Positions 9,042 through 17,210 of a stretch of 64,000 bases of DNA are shown one piece after another. This DNA comes from Streptomyces sp. AA1529. Its GTDB lineage: Bacteria > Actinomycetota > Actinomycetes > Streptomycetales > Streptomycetaceae. The stretch spans positions 181,392-245,391 of the forward strand of contig NZ_ALAP01000030.1 in NCBI RefSeq assembly GCF_000280905.1, in the 5' to 3' direction. The position numbers were made by a program, and so were the translations under genes. Positions within the stretch are counted from its first letter, which is position 1, and the number at the start of each line of letters is the position of its first letter. Under the pieces are notes generated by a model, which did no database searches, was not told the DNA's origin, and saw only the letters and a program-made list of their open reading frames with translations.

Positions 9042-9137
9042 CTCGGACTGGTTGTTCGGACGACGTGGTCCGGACGGCGGGTGCCCGGACGACGGTGTCC
9101 GGACGGTTGCCGTTCGGACCATGCCGTTCGGACGACG
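9042..9137. repeat. Ladder of seven CGGAC repeats with ~14.5-bp period
   Basis: The core YYCGGACG recurs starting at 9042 (CTCGGACTG), 9055, 9069, 9084, 9098, 9113 and 9127. Successive spacings are 13, 14, 15, 14, 15 and 14 bases. Alternate copies (9055, 9084, 9113) are spaced exactly 29 bases and share TTCGGACGACG or CCCGGACGACG. It lies between the permease start and the divergent ATPase gene. The period is not a multiple of three, so it is not coding in origin. It could be an array of binding sites or a decayed minisatellite. Confidence 0.75.
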
Positions 9138-9352
9138 TTGTGAAGTGTCATGCCACGATGACGGCCGACCCTATCCCGGCGGACTGACAATCAGTCCGGA
9201 GTGCCGTACCCCGGAACCGTTCGGTTCATCCGCTGTCCGCGGGATCAGCACGGCTGCCGGGAGGATTGTCGGTGGGCTGTGTTTCGCTGTCCGCATACGA
9301 CCGCAGCGGCCGGGGCAACAGCCGGGAACGGGCCGGAGACGAGGATGGGCAG

Positions 9353-10534
9353 ATGATTCGCTTCGAGAACGTGGCCAAGCGCTACCCCGACGGGACCGTC
9401 GCGGTCGAGGGGCTCTCCTTCGAGGTGGCCGACGGGGAACTGGTCACCCTCGTCGGGCCCTCGGGCTGCGGCAAGACCACCACCATGAAGATGGTCAACC
9501 GGCTGATCGAACCGACCGAGGGGCGCATCCTGGTCGACGGCGCCGACATCGCCCGCGTCGAACCGGTCGAGCTGCGCCGCCGGATGGGCTACGTCATCCA
9601 GCAGACCGGGCTCTTCCCGCACCGCACGGTGCTGGACAACACCGCCACCGTTCCGCACCTGCTGGGCTGGTCCAAGGCGCGCAGGCGGGAGCGCGCCCGC
9701 GAACTGCTGGACCTGGTGGGCCTGGACCCGCACGTGTTCGGCGACCGCTACCCCGAGCAGCTCAGCGGAGGCCAGCGGCAGCGGGTCGGGGTGGCCCGGG
9801 CGCTGGCCGCCGATCCGCCGGTGCTGCTGATGGACGAGCCCTTCGGCGCCGTGGACCCGGTGGTGCGCGAGCATCTGCAGAACGAGTTCCTGCGGCTCCA
9901 GTCGCGCCTGCACAAGACGGTGCTGTTCGTCACGCACGACATCGAGGAGGCCGTCCGCCTCGGCGACCGGATCGCCGTCTACGGGGAGGGCCGGATCGAG
10001 CAGTTCGACACCCCCGCCACCGTGCTGGGCGCGCCCGCCTCCGGGTACGTGGCCGACTTCGTCGGCGCCGACCGCGGCCTCAAGCGGCTGTCCGTCACCC
10101 CGATAGAGCCCGGCGACCTGGAGCAGCCGCCGACCCTCCACCTGAGCGACGGGCTCGCCGAGGCCGCCGCCCGGATGGCGACCGACGGCGCCCGCTGGGC
10201 CGTGGTCCTGGACGGCGCCGAGGAACTGCACGGCTGGGTCTCGGCCGCCGCCCTGGTCGAGGCGTCGGTCCGGGGCGGGGACGGCTCGGGGACGGTCGGC
10301 GACCACGCGCAGCGGATGGAGGCGTGGCTGCCGCTGGGCTCCACCCTCAAGCAGGCGTTCAGCACCATGCTCCAGCACGACGCCGGATGGATCGCCGTGC
10401 TGGACGCCGCGGACCGGTTCGTCGGCGTGCTCACCCCGGCCAGGCTGCACGAGGCGCTGCGCCGCTCGGTCGACGCCGACGCCCGCGCCGTGGCCCGCCA
10501 GGAGGTCGAACTGGAGACGATCGAGAGCTCCTGA
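9353..10534 (+). CDS. Osmoprotectant ABC ATPase with CBS domains (ProV/OpuCA-like)
   Basis: A 393-residue ATPase that powers the two permeases encoded on the opposite strand. Walker A GPSGCGKTT (35-43), Q-loop IQQTGLFPH, signature LSGGQRQR (137-144) and Walker B VLLMDEPFGAVDP (157-169) are intact. The switch histidine is in FVTHDIEEA. After about residue 265 the sequence becomes a CBS-domain pair (WAVVLDGAEELHGWVS, then DAGWIAVLDAADRFVGVLT). In OpuA-type importers such domains sense ionic strength or c-di-AMP; disA lies at 41-42 kb. Start ATG 9353 with GAGG upstream. Unusually, it is divergent from, not in, the permease operon. Confidence 0.9.
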   Translation: MIRFENVAKRYPDGTVAVEGLSFEVADGELVTLVGPSGCGKTTTMKMVNRLIEPTEGRILVDGADIARVEPVELRRRMGYVIQQTGLFPHRTVLDNTATVPHLLGWSKARRRERARELLDLVGLDPHVFGDRYPEQLSGGQRQRVGVARALAADPPVLLMDEPFGAVDPVVREHLQNEFLRLQSRLHKTVLFVTHDIEEAVRLGDRIAVYGEGRIEQFDTPATVLGAPASGYVADFVGADRGLKRLSVTPIEPGDLEQPPTLHLSDGLAEAAARMATDGARWAVVLDGAEELHGWVSAAALVEASVRGGDGSGTVGDHAQRMEAWLPLGSTLKQAFSTMLQHDAGWIAVLDAADRFVGVLTPARLHEALRRSVDADARAVARQEVELETIESS

Positions 10535-10591
10535 GCGGGCGGGCCCCGCCACACGGCCGTCACCCGTGCCGACGGACGGCCCGCGGGGCGG

Positions 10592-11983
10592 TCAGTCAGC
10601 GGTGAGGTCGCCGAGCGCTTCCAGGACGCTGCGGTGGAAGGTGGGGAAGGCGAACATCATGTCGCGCAGCGTCGCCGTGGGCACGGCCGCGCGGACGGCC
10701 ACGGCGAGTCCGTAGAGCACCTCACCGCCCATCGGCCCGGCGGCCGTCGCGCCCACCAGGACGCCCCGCTCGGCGTCCTCCACCAGTTTGACCAGACCGT
10801 CGTTGCCCGCCTTGTGGATCCAGCCGCGGATCCCGTCCGGCACCCGGGCCGTCCCGGTGCGGACCGTCAGTCCCCGTTCGCGCGCCGCGGCCTCGGTCAG
10901 CCCCACGGAACCGATCTCCGGGTCGGTGAAGGTGACATGGGGCACCGCGCGGTAGTCGGCGCCGGGGCCCGCTTCGCCCCGGCCCGCCGCGGCCAGCACG
11001 GCGCGTACCGCCACGTCCGCCTGGTACATCGCCACGTGGGTGAAGGCGCCCTCGCCGACCAGGTCCCCCAGGGCCCAGACGCCGGGTGCCGCGCGCAGGT
11101 GCGCGTCCACCTCCACCCGGCGGGCCTCCGCGTCCAGGCCCAGCGCCGCGCGGTCCAGCGCGTCCAGCCGCGGTCGCCGTCCCGTCGCCACCAGCAGCTT
11201 CTCCGCGGACACCTCCTCGCCGCCGTCCAGGGTGAGGACGAAGGCGCCGTCCGCGTACCGTGCCGCCCGGGCGCGCGCCCCGGTCAGCACCGTCAGCCCC
11301 TCCCGCCGCAGGACCTCCAGCAGCAGGTCGCCGGCTTCCGGTTCCTCCGCGGAGACCACCCGCTCGGACGCCTCGACCAGGGTCACCCGGGTGCCGAAGC
11401 GGGCGTAGGACTGGGCCAGTTCCACTCCCACCGCGCCGCCGCCGAGCACCAGCAGCGACTCCGGGGCCTCCAGCGCGGACACCGCCTCCCGGTTCGTCCA
11501 GTACGGCACCTGGTCGAGGCCGGGCACCGGCGGCGCCGCGGGGGCGCTGCCGGTCGCCAGGACGACGCCGACCCGCGCGGCGAACGTCTCCGCTCCGCCG
11601 GCGGCATCGACCTCGACCCGGCCCTGTCCGGTGAACCTGCCGCGGCCGCGCACGAAGCGGCCGCCCTTGGCGGTGAACCGCTCGACGGCCGCCGCGTCGT
11701 CCCAGTCGGCCGTCGCCTCGTCCCGGATCCGGGCATGGACGGGGGTGAAGTCCGGCTCCACCCGCGCCGTGCCCGCCATCCCGGGCACCCGCCGCGCCTC
11801 GGCGAGCAGATCGCCGGCCCGCACCATCATCTTGCTGGGCACACACGCCCAGTACGGGCACTCGCCGCCCAGCAGCTCCGCCTCCACGCCCACCACGTCG
11901 AGACCGGCCTCGGCCAGCCGCCCCGCGACCTCCTCGCCGCCCGGTCCCATCCCCAGCACGACGACATCGCATTCCCGCGCCAT
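10592..11983 (-). CDS. FAD-dependent pyridine-nucleotide disulfide oxidoreductase
   Basis: A 463-residue class-I flavoprotein of the dihydrolipoamide dehydrogenase/mercuric reductase family. The FAD-binding start is VVVLGMGPGGEEVAGRL. The redox-active dithiol is in GGECPYWACVPSK (C-x4-C, about residues 42-47). The NAD(P)-binding motif is LVLGGGAVGVELAQSYARFG, followed by RRPRLDAL and GVWALGDLVGEGAFTHVA, the second FAD contact. The C-terminal dimerisation domain contains VTFTDPEIGSVGLTEAAA. The usual HPHPT active-site histidine region reads FPTFHRSVLEAL, which suggests a substrate other than lipoamide. GGAGGAG lies eight bases before ATG 11983. A single-gene unit; substrate unknown. Confidence 0.85.
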   Translation of the reverse strand: MARECDVVVLGMGPGGEEVAGRLAEAGLDVVGVEAELLGGECPYWACVPSKMMVRAGDLLAEARRVPGMAGTARVEPDFTPVHARIRDEATADWDDAAAVERFTAKGGRFVRGRGRFTGQGRVEVDAAGGAETFAARVGVVLATGSAPAAPPVPGLDQVPYWTNREAVSALEAPESLLVLGGGAVGVELAQSYARFGTRVTLVEASERVVSAEEPEAGDLLLEVLRREGLTVLTGARARAARYADGAFVLTLDGGEEVSAEKLLVATGRRPRLDALDRAALGLDAEARRVEVDAHLRAAPGVWALGDLVGEGAFTHVAMYQADVAVRAVLAAAGRGEAGPGADYRAVPHVTFTDPEIGSVGLTEAAARERGLTVRTGTARVPDGIRGWIHKAGNDGLVKLVEDAERGVLVGATAAGPMGGEVLYGLAVAVRAAVPTATLRDMMFAFPTFHRSVLEALGDLTAD

Positions 11984-12148
11984 ACCCCGGACTCCTCCGC
12001 TCGTCGGCCCGGCCGGGCGCCGCTGCCCGCCGCCCGGCCGGTGCCGGGCCTCCGGCGAGCATAAGAGCCCAGGCGCCGGCGGGCACCCCGGGCGCGGTCC
12101 CGCACCGGAGGCCGGCCCGCCTTCGGACGCGCCCACTCCCGGGCCTCG

Positions 12149-12199
12149 CCTCCCGCGCGGTCCGTGCCTCCCGCGCGGTCCAGGTCTCCCGCGTGGTCC
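12149..12199. repeat. Three-copy 18-bp tandem repeat
   Basis: Units beginning CCTCCCGCGCGGTCC start at 12149 and 12167, and a variant TCTCCCGCGTGGTCC starts at 12185, giving an exact 18-bp period. It lies in the gap between the methyltransferase stop and the oxidoreductase gene, where no gene is visible. It is probably a minisatellite. Confidence 0.7.
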
Positions 12200-12220
12200 G
12201 GTCCACTCCGGGGGTGCGGT

Positions 12221-13237
12221 TCACTCCCAGGGGCCGGCGGAGCACTCCACCTCGCACACCAGCCAGCCGAATCCGCCCAGACCACCGGGATCCAGCAGCT
12301 CCGCGGCCGCACCGGCCGCACCCAGCTCCCGCACATAGGCCGCGGGGTCGCCGGAGGCCAGGGACAGCGGCGGGCGCCGCCCGGTCACTCCCAGCGCCCG
12401 CAGCGCCGCCCGCTGGGTCAGCAGCGTGCTGCTGCCCGGCGCGGCGGCCGCCACCGCGTCCAGGGCCACGTGGGAGGTCAGATCGCAGGACCCGTCCGGC
12501 ACCGGCCGGCAGTCGTGGCCGGCGCGGAAGCCGGTCAGCGTGCCGAAGGGCGGCCGGTCGGCGCGCCGGTGCGCGTAGTCGACGGCGACGGCGGCACCCC
12601 GGCGCAGTGCGCTCGCCGCGCGCGCCCACGCGGTGTCCCGCGGATGCCCGATCTCGGCCCGCGCGCCGTCCGCACCGTCCTCCGCGGGCGGCCACCAGCG
12701 GGCCAGCCAGTCCGCGTCCGCGCCGGACACCGGGGGACCGGGCCGCTCGGTACCGTCCGGCTCCACCAGCACCAGCCGCGCGGTGCCCGCCGCGTCGTAC
12801 TCGGCGACGTCCACGGGGACGTTGTCCAGCCACTCGTTGGCGAACAGCAGCCCCGTGCACGTCCCCGGCTCCGGGAGCTCCTGCTGCCAGCCGATCGCCG
12901 GGTCCAGTCGCGTGGGCCGGGCCCGCCGCTCGACGGCGACCGGGCGCAGCCGGGCCGCCACCTCCCCGCCGGCCGCCTCCCGGGTCCGCAGCGCCGCCAG
13001 CACCCCGGTCAGCAGTTCGCCCTCGCCCGCCCCGACGTCCACCAGATCCAGCGGCTCGGGGTGCCCCAGCGCCTCGTCCACCCGCAGCAGGAGGCGAGCC
13101 ACGGCGTCCGCGAACAGCGGCGAGGCGTGCACCGAGGTGCGGAAGTGCGCCGCCGGGACCTGGCGGGTGTAGAAGCCGTCCGGCCCGTAGAGCGCGTGTT
13201 CGGTGGCCGTGCGCCACCCGGGCGGCTCGTTGTGCAC
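12221..13237 (-). CDS. SAM-dependent methyltransferase (MidA/NDUFAF7-like)
   Basis: A 338-residue protein. Motif I for S-adenosylmethionine is [16 protein letters not shown] (about residues 64-79). The start [25 protein letters not shown] resembles the opening of the SAM-dependent methyltransferase PF02636 family, seen as [11 protein letters not shown], and [15 protein letters not shown] is the conserved family block after motif II. Mitochondrial members methylate the complex I 49-kDa subunit. An orphan NuoD (the 49-kDa homologue) lies about 7 kb away, so a functional link is conceivable but unproven. It is divergent from the two-component genes. It starts at ATG 13237. Confidence 0.8.
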   Translation of the reverse strand: MHNEPPGWRTATEHALYGPDGFYTRQVPAAHFRTSVHASPLFADAVARLLLRVDEALGHPEPLDLVDVGAGEGELLTGVLAALRTREAAGGEVAARLRPVAVERRARPTRLDPAIGWQQELPEPGTCTGLLFANEWLDNVPVDVAEYDAAGTARLVLVEPDGTERPGPPVSGADADWLARWWPPAEDGADGARAEIGHPRDTAWARAASALRRGAAVAVDYAHRRADRPPFGTLTGFRAGHDCRPVPDGSCDLTSHVALDAVAAAAPGSSTLLTQRAALRALGVTGRRPPLSLASGDPAAYVRELGAAGAAAELLDPGGLGGFGWLVCEVECSAGPWE

Positions 13238-13465
13238 GGCCTCACCCTAGGGCCGCAGCGGAGGTCGTGCCGCCGCGTGGCTCCGGGTACCGGCACGCAC
13301 CGGACCCCGGCGGCGGCCGATGACCGGCAGCCGGTGACCGGGGGCGCGGACGACGGACCCGGGCCGGTCTCACCGCTGGTGCGGACCCCGGCCCTCCACC
13401 TTGCGGAGTAGGCGGGCTGCCAGGGATCGGCCGTCCGGTTGACCTCCGCACGTGCCTGCCCTGCA

Positions 13466-13471
13466 TACGCT
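13466..13471 (+). promoter_or_regulatory. -10 box of leaderless promoter (sensor kinase)
   Basis: TACGCT ends seven bases before GTG 13479. A TTGACC at 13439-13444 is 21 bases upstream, longer than the usual spacer, so the -35 assignment is weak. Confidence 0.5.
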
Positions 13472-13478
13472 TAGTTAT

Positions 13479-14720
13479 GTGAATCGGCTCTACGACTTCA
13501 TCCGCAGGCACCCCACCTGGGTGGACAGCCTCTGGGCTGTGTTCCTGCTGATGCTGTCGTCGCTGTGGATCGTCGCGAGCGTGTCCACACCCCCGGGCCC
13601 GGACGCCGCCGACCCGCTGCCCCGGGGGACCGGACAGCTGATCGCCATCGTCCCGATCTCGCTCGCGCTGAGCCTGGTGGTGGCGCTGCGGCGGCGCGCG
13701 CCGGAGAAGATGCTGCTGCTGGCGACCGGCGCCGGAGTCGCGCAGGTGATCGCCGACGTGGGCCCGTTCCCCGGCAACTTCGCCTTCCTCGTCATCCTCT
13801 TCACCGTCGCCTCCCGGCACACCCGCTGGGCCTCCCGCTGGGCACTGGCCGGGGCGCTGCTGGCCCCCACCATCGACACGCTGCGCTGGCCCAGCTCGCC
13901 GCACAATCCGACCGCCGACGTCTTCGGCACCCTCTTCATGACCCTGGCGTTCGTGCTGGCCTGGGTGCTCGGCGACTCGCTGCGCACCCGCCGCGCCTAC
14001 TACCTGGAGCTGGAGCAGCGCGCCAAGCGGCTGGAGAAGGAGCGCGAGGCTCAGGCCAAGGTGGCCGTCGCGGCGGAGCGCGCCCGGATAGCCCGCGAAC
14101 TGCACGACGTGGTGGCGCACAACGTCTCGGTGATGGTGGTCCAGGCCGACGGCGCCTCCTATGTGCTGGACGCCTCGCCCGATCAGACGCGGATGGCGCT
14201 GGAGACCATCTCCGGGACCGGCCGTCAGGCCCTCGCCGAGATGCGCCGGCTGCTGGGCGTGCTGCGCAGCGGCGACACCGCGAAGCGGGACGGGGACGCG
14301 TATGTGCCGCAGCCCGGGGTCGAGCAGATCGCCGACCTCGTCGAGCAGGTGCGCGGCGCCGGTCTGACGGTCGACTTCAGGGTGGAGGGCGACCCGCATC
14401 CGCTGCCCAGCAGCGTCGAGCTGACCGCGTACCGCATCGTGCAGGAGGCGCTGACCAACACCCGCAAGCACGGCGGTCCGCACGTGGGCGCTACCGTGCA
14501 GCTCTGCTACCGGGACGACGAGCTGTCCGTGCTCGCCGAGGACGACGGCCGCGGCGCCCAGCGTGAGCTGTACCAGGACGGCGGCACCGACGGTCTCGGA
14601 CACGGGCTGATCGGGATGCGCGAACGTGTCGGCATGGTGGGCGGCGCGCTGGAGGCCGGGCCGCGTTCCGGGGGCGGGTTCCGCATCCGCGCCGCCCTTC
14701 CCCTCAAGGGCGCGGACTGA
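13479..14720 (+). CDS. NarL-family sensor histidine kinase
   Basis: A 413-residue membrane kinase. Four to five hydrophobic segments cover residues 15-165. The HisKA_3 dimerisation motif ARELHDVVAHNVSVMVV places the phospho-accepting histidine near residue 209. The ATP-binding domain has the N-box RIVQEALTNTRKHG and the G-box DGLGHGLIGMRERV. GTG 13479 is preferred over an upstream GTG because a TACGCT -10 box lies seven bases before it, fitting leaderless transcription. It is followed 139 bp later by its response regulator. The ligand is not predictable from the short extracellular loops. Confidence 0.9.
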   Translation: MNRLYDFIRRHPTWVDSLWAVFLLMLSSLWIVASVSTPPGPDAADPLPRGTGQLIAIVPISLALSLVVALRRRAPEKMLLLATGAGVAQVIADVGPFPGNFAFLVILFTVASRHTRWASRWALAGALLAPTIDTLRWPSSPHNPTADVFGTLFMTLAFVLAWVLGDSLRTRRAYYLELEQRAKRLEKEREAQAKVAVAAERARIARELHDVVAHNVSVMVVQADGASYVLDASPDQTRMALETISGTGRQALAEMRRLLGVLRSGDTAKRDGDAYVPQPGVEQIADLVEQVRGAGLTVDFRVEGDPHPLPSSVELTAYRIVQEALTNTRKHGGPHVGATVQLCYRDDELSVLAEDDGRGAQRELYQDGGTDGLGHGLIGMRERVGMVGGALEAGPRSGGGFRIRAALPLKGAD

Positions 14721-14730
14721 GGCCGCCCCG

Positions 14731-14820
14731 ACGCCCCGCCGTTCCCCGCCGTCCCCGCAGCCCCGCCGAATCCGCCGTCCCCGTCCTCCTTGCCGAACCC
14801 GCCGTCCCCGCCGAACCCAC
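14731..14820. repeat. CCG-rich low-complexity repeat between kinase and regulator genes
   Basis: The spacer is built of imperfect CCCCGCCGTT, CCGCCGTCCCCG and GCCGAACCCGCC units. Beyond this simple repeat I see only the GAGGACC ribosome site of the regulator gene at its end. Confidence 0.6.
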
Positions 14821-14859
14821 CAGCCGCTGCCCGAGCCGAGAAGAACCCGAGGACCTGCC

Positions 14860-15540
14860 ATGACCATCCGCGTGATGCTCGTCGACGACCAGGCGCTGCT
14901 GCGCACCGGATTCCGCATGGTGCTGACCGCGCAGCAGGACATGGAGGTCGTGGCGGAGGCGAGCGACGGCGCCGAGGCGCTGGCCGTGCTGCGGGACCAG
15001 CCGGTGGACGTGGTGCTGATGGACGTGCGGATGCCCGGCGTCGACGGCGTGGAGGCCACCCGCCGGATCTGCGAGGGCGGCGAGGGCGGGCCGGGCGACC
15101 CCAAGGTGCTGATACTCACCACCTTCGACTTGGACGAGTACGCCTTCTCCGCGCTCAAGGCCGGGGCGAGCGGCTTCATGCTCAAGGACGTGCCGCCCGG
15201 CGACCTGCTGGCCGCGATCCGGGCCGTGCGCAGCGGGGACGCGGTCGTCGCCCCCAGCACCACCCGGCGGCTGATCGACCGCTTCTCCTCCGTGCTGCCG
15301 GCCTCGTCCTCGGAGCCGGTCGCCAAGGAGCTGCGCCGCATCACCGACCGCGAGCGCGAGGTCCTGACCCTGATCGCGCAGGGCCTGTCCAACGGCGAGA
15401 TCGCCGCCCGGCTGGTGCTGTCCGAGGCCACGGTCAAGACGCACGTGGGCCGCATCCTGGCCAAGCTGGAGCTGCGGGACCGGGTGCAGGCGGTGGTGCT
15501 GGCGTACGAGACGGGCCTGGTGCGCGCCGGGAGCCAGTGA
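14860..15540 (+). CDS. NarL-family response regulator
   Basis: A 226-residue transcription factor. The receiver domain has the acidic pair VDDQ (residues 9-10), phospho-acceptor D55 in VVLMDVRMPGVDG, and K-containing FMLKDVPPGDLL. The C-terminal LuxR-type helix-turn-helix reads LTDRERE-like (ITDREREVLTLIAQGLSN) and continues GEIAARLVLSEATVKTHV. It is phosphorylated by the adjacent kinase. GAGGACC precedes ATG 14860. Target genes cannot be told from the window; the convergent ArsR-like gene is a possible but unsupported target. Confidence 0.92.
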   Translation: MTIRVMLVDDQALLRTGFRMVLTAQQDMEVVAEASDGAEALAVLRDQPVDVVLMDVRMPGVDGVEATRRICEGGEGGPGDPKVLILTTFDLDEYAFSALKAGASGFMLKDVPPGDLLAAIRAVRSGDAVVAPSTTRRLIDRFSSVLPASSSEPVAKELRRITDREREVLTLIAQGLSNGEIAARLVLSEATVKTHVGRILAKLELRDRVQAVVLAYETGLVRAGSQ

Positions 15541-15597
15541 GGCGCCCGGCGGGGTGCCGCGGACGGCTGCCGGGCGGTGCGCCGGCACCGCAGCGGG

Positions 15598-16728
15598 TCA
15601 GCGCAGCACCGTCTCCAGGAAGTCGCTGCCCAGCCGTCCCACCACTTTCAGGTCCAGTTGGTACTGGACGTACCGCCCGCGCCGCTGCGCGGTGATCAGG
15701 CCGGCCTTCTTCAGCACGGTCAGGTGCCGGGAGATCTCCGGGGAGCTGACCGAGTGGTGGTCGGCCAGCTCGCCGGTGGTGTAGGGGCCGCGCGCCAGGC
15801 TCCGGCACAGCTGCATCCGCATGGGGTGCGCCAGCGCTTCCATCCGCAGTTTGAACTGCTCGACCGACAGCGGCCCGGACAGCTCCCGCGACGCCAGCGG
15901 ATAGTGCACGACGGGCCGCCAGCCGTGCCGGTACAGCACCATCAGATGCGGCCACTGGTGGACGGACGGGACGAAGGTCACCCCGGGGCCCACCGCCGGG
16001 TCGACGGCCGTGGTGCGCCCGCTGACGAGCTTGTCCACGGCGATGACCGAACCCCGCTCGTCGGTCGACAGCGCCGCGGAGACGGCCTCCAGGGTCGCCG
16101 CCAGCCCCCGGCGGCGCAGCAGCTCCGTCTTCTGCCGCGCGTCGGCCGCGAGCTGGCCGCGCACCCGGTTCCAGGTGTCGGCGAAGAACGCCCGCTCGCA
16201 GTCCTCGAACAGGCGCCGCACCCAGGCCCGCACGGCGGGCGGGTCCTCCAGCAGCCGCTCGGTGAACCGGCGCTGCTGCGGCCCCCGTGCGGCGGCCAGC
16301 TCCACCGCCCGGGTGCGCAGTGCCGTGTCCGACAGCGGCGAGAGCCCGGCGGCGGCCGCGTACTCGGTGCCGCAGGTGAACTCCAGGGCGGTGGTGACGA
16401 ACTGCTCGTCGTCCAGCTTGTCCACCACGTCCAGGTCCTCGGCGAGCGTCGCGCCGGGCCGGACCGCGGCGTCGCCCAGCCCGGCGAAGCTCATCAGCAG
16501 GTCGGAGAACGTCGTACGCCACAGGAAGTCCGCCTCGCACAGCCGGTCGGCGAGCTCCGGCGGGAGGGCGGCGTTCACGGCGGTCGCCCAGTTGTGCGCC
16601 CGGGGATGGTGCCCGGGCTCGGCGAGGGTGTGCAGCGCGGCGCCCAGCTCCGCCAGCGGGGAGGGTGCGAAGACGATGCGCTCCAGCGGCAGCCCGGCGA
16701 TGTCGATGGTGACGCTCATGTCCCCCAT
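15598..16728 (-). CDS. ArsR-type regulator with DUF5937-like N-terminal domain
   Basis: A 376-residue protein. Residues about 1-270 form an actinobacterial domain of unknown function (SVTIDIAGLPLERIVFAPSP, then HPRAHNWA). The C-terminal 100 residues are a winged helix of the ArsR family: FKLRMEALAHPMRMQLCRSL, GELADHHSVSSPEISRHL, TVLKKAGLI and RRGRYVQYQLD. No cysteine metal site is visible in the winged helix. The start is uncertain: ATG 16728 has GGGAAGG just upstream, while ATG 16719 (MSVTID) is an alternative. It lies convergent with the response-regulator gene. It probably acts as a repressor with the large N-terminal domain sensing a ligand. Confidence 0.8.
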   Translation of the reverse strand: MGDMSVTIDIAGLPLERIVFAPSPLAELGAALHTLAEPGHHPRAHNWATAVNAALPPELADRLCEADFLWRTTFSDLLMSFAGLGDAAVRPGATLAEDLDVVDKLDDEQFVTTALEFTCGTEYAAAAGLSPLSDTALRTRAVELAAARGPQQRRFTERLLEDPPAVRAWVRRLFEDCERAFFADTWNRVRGQLAADARQKTELLRRRGLAATLEAVSAALSTDERGSVIAVDKLVSGRTTAVDPAVGPGVTFVPSVHQWPHLMVLYRHGWRPVVHYPLASRELSGPLSVEQFKLRMEALAHPMRMQLCRSLARGPYTTGELADHHSVSSPEISRHLTVLKKAGLITAQRRGRYVQYQLDLKVVGRLGSDFLETVLR

Positions 16729-16884
16729 GGTGCCTTCCCGGCCGGACACCGCCCCCTGCCGGAACCCGGCTTTCCGCTGCGGCTTCTTCCCCGATTGACC
16801 AGGGTCGTCAATCCACGCCGGGTCGATTGACGGCCCCCGTCAACCCGCGTGCTCCGGTACCGGAAGCGCCGCACCGTGGGGCGC

Positions 16885-17145
16885 ATGGCACTCATGGATC
16901 AGTACGCGTTGGACATCTGGCGGCTCGGCTCGCACGGTCAGGCACCGCCCCCGGCACCCGGCAGCCACGAGGCGAGGCTCCTGCGGGCCTGGTGGGTGGC
17001 CCGCCGGGAGGCCAGGCAGGAGTTCGGGTCCGGCGGCGGCGCCGCGGACCGGCCCGCGGCGCCCTCCGCGGGCCCGCGCGCGGTCCGGGACGGGGCCTCC
17101 CGGACCGCACCCCGGCCGCTCCGGCGCCGGACGCGGAGGGCTTAG
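16885..17145 (+). CDS. Small hypothetical protein
   Basis: An 86-residue open frame starting MALMDQYALDIWRLGSHGQA. Third codon positions are nearly all G or C, as in real neighbours. The first 50 residues look helical and amphipathic (EARLLRAWWVARREARQEF); the rest is Pro/Arg/Gly-rich and low complexity. No recognisable family. It lies just before the DUF2520-panC operon on the same strand. GTGGGGCGC before the ATG is only a weak ribosome site. It may be spurious. Confidence 0.4.
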   Translation: MALMDQYALDIWRLGSHGQAPPPAPGSHEARLLRAWWVARREARQEFGSGGGAADRPAAPSAGPRAVRDGASRTAPRPLRRRTRRA

Positions 17146-17210
17146 CATGGCGTGGTCTCGTCCGGTACCGGCCACTGAGCGGACCGGAACGCATACGGAA
17201 GGCCGCTTTC

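Noticed and set aside
10722..13217. Very long open frames on other frames and strands (for example over 10722-13217, 505-1920 and the first 2.2 kb of 45412-48057)
   Set aside because: They are by-products of high GC content. They run across recognisable genes in another frame, are low-complexity Arg/Gly/Pro/Ala, and lack family motifs.
13439..13444. TTGACC as the -35 element of the kinase promoter
   Set aside because: The spacer to TACGCT is 21 bases, outside the usual 16-19.
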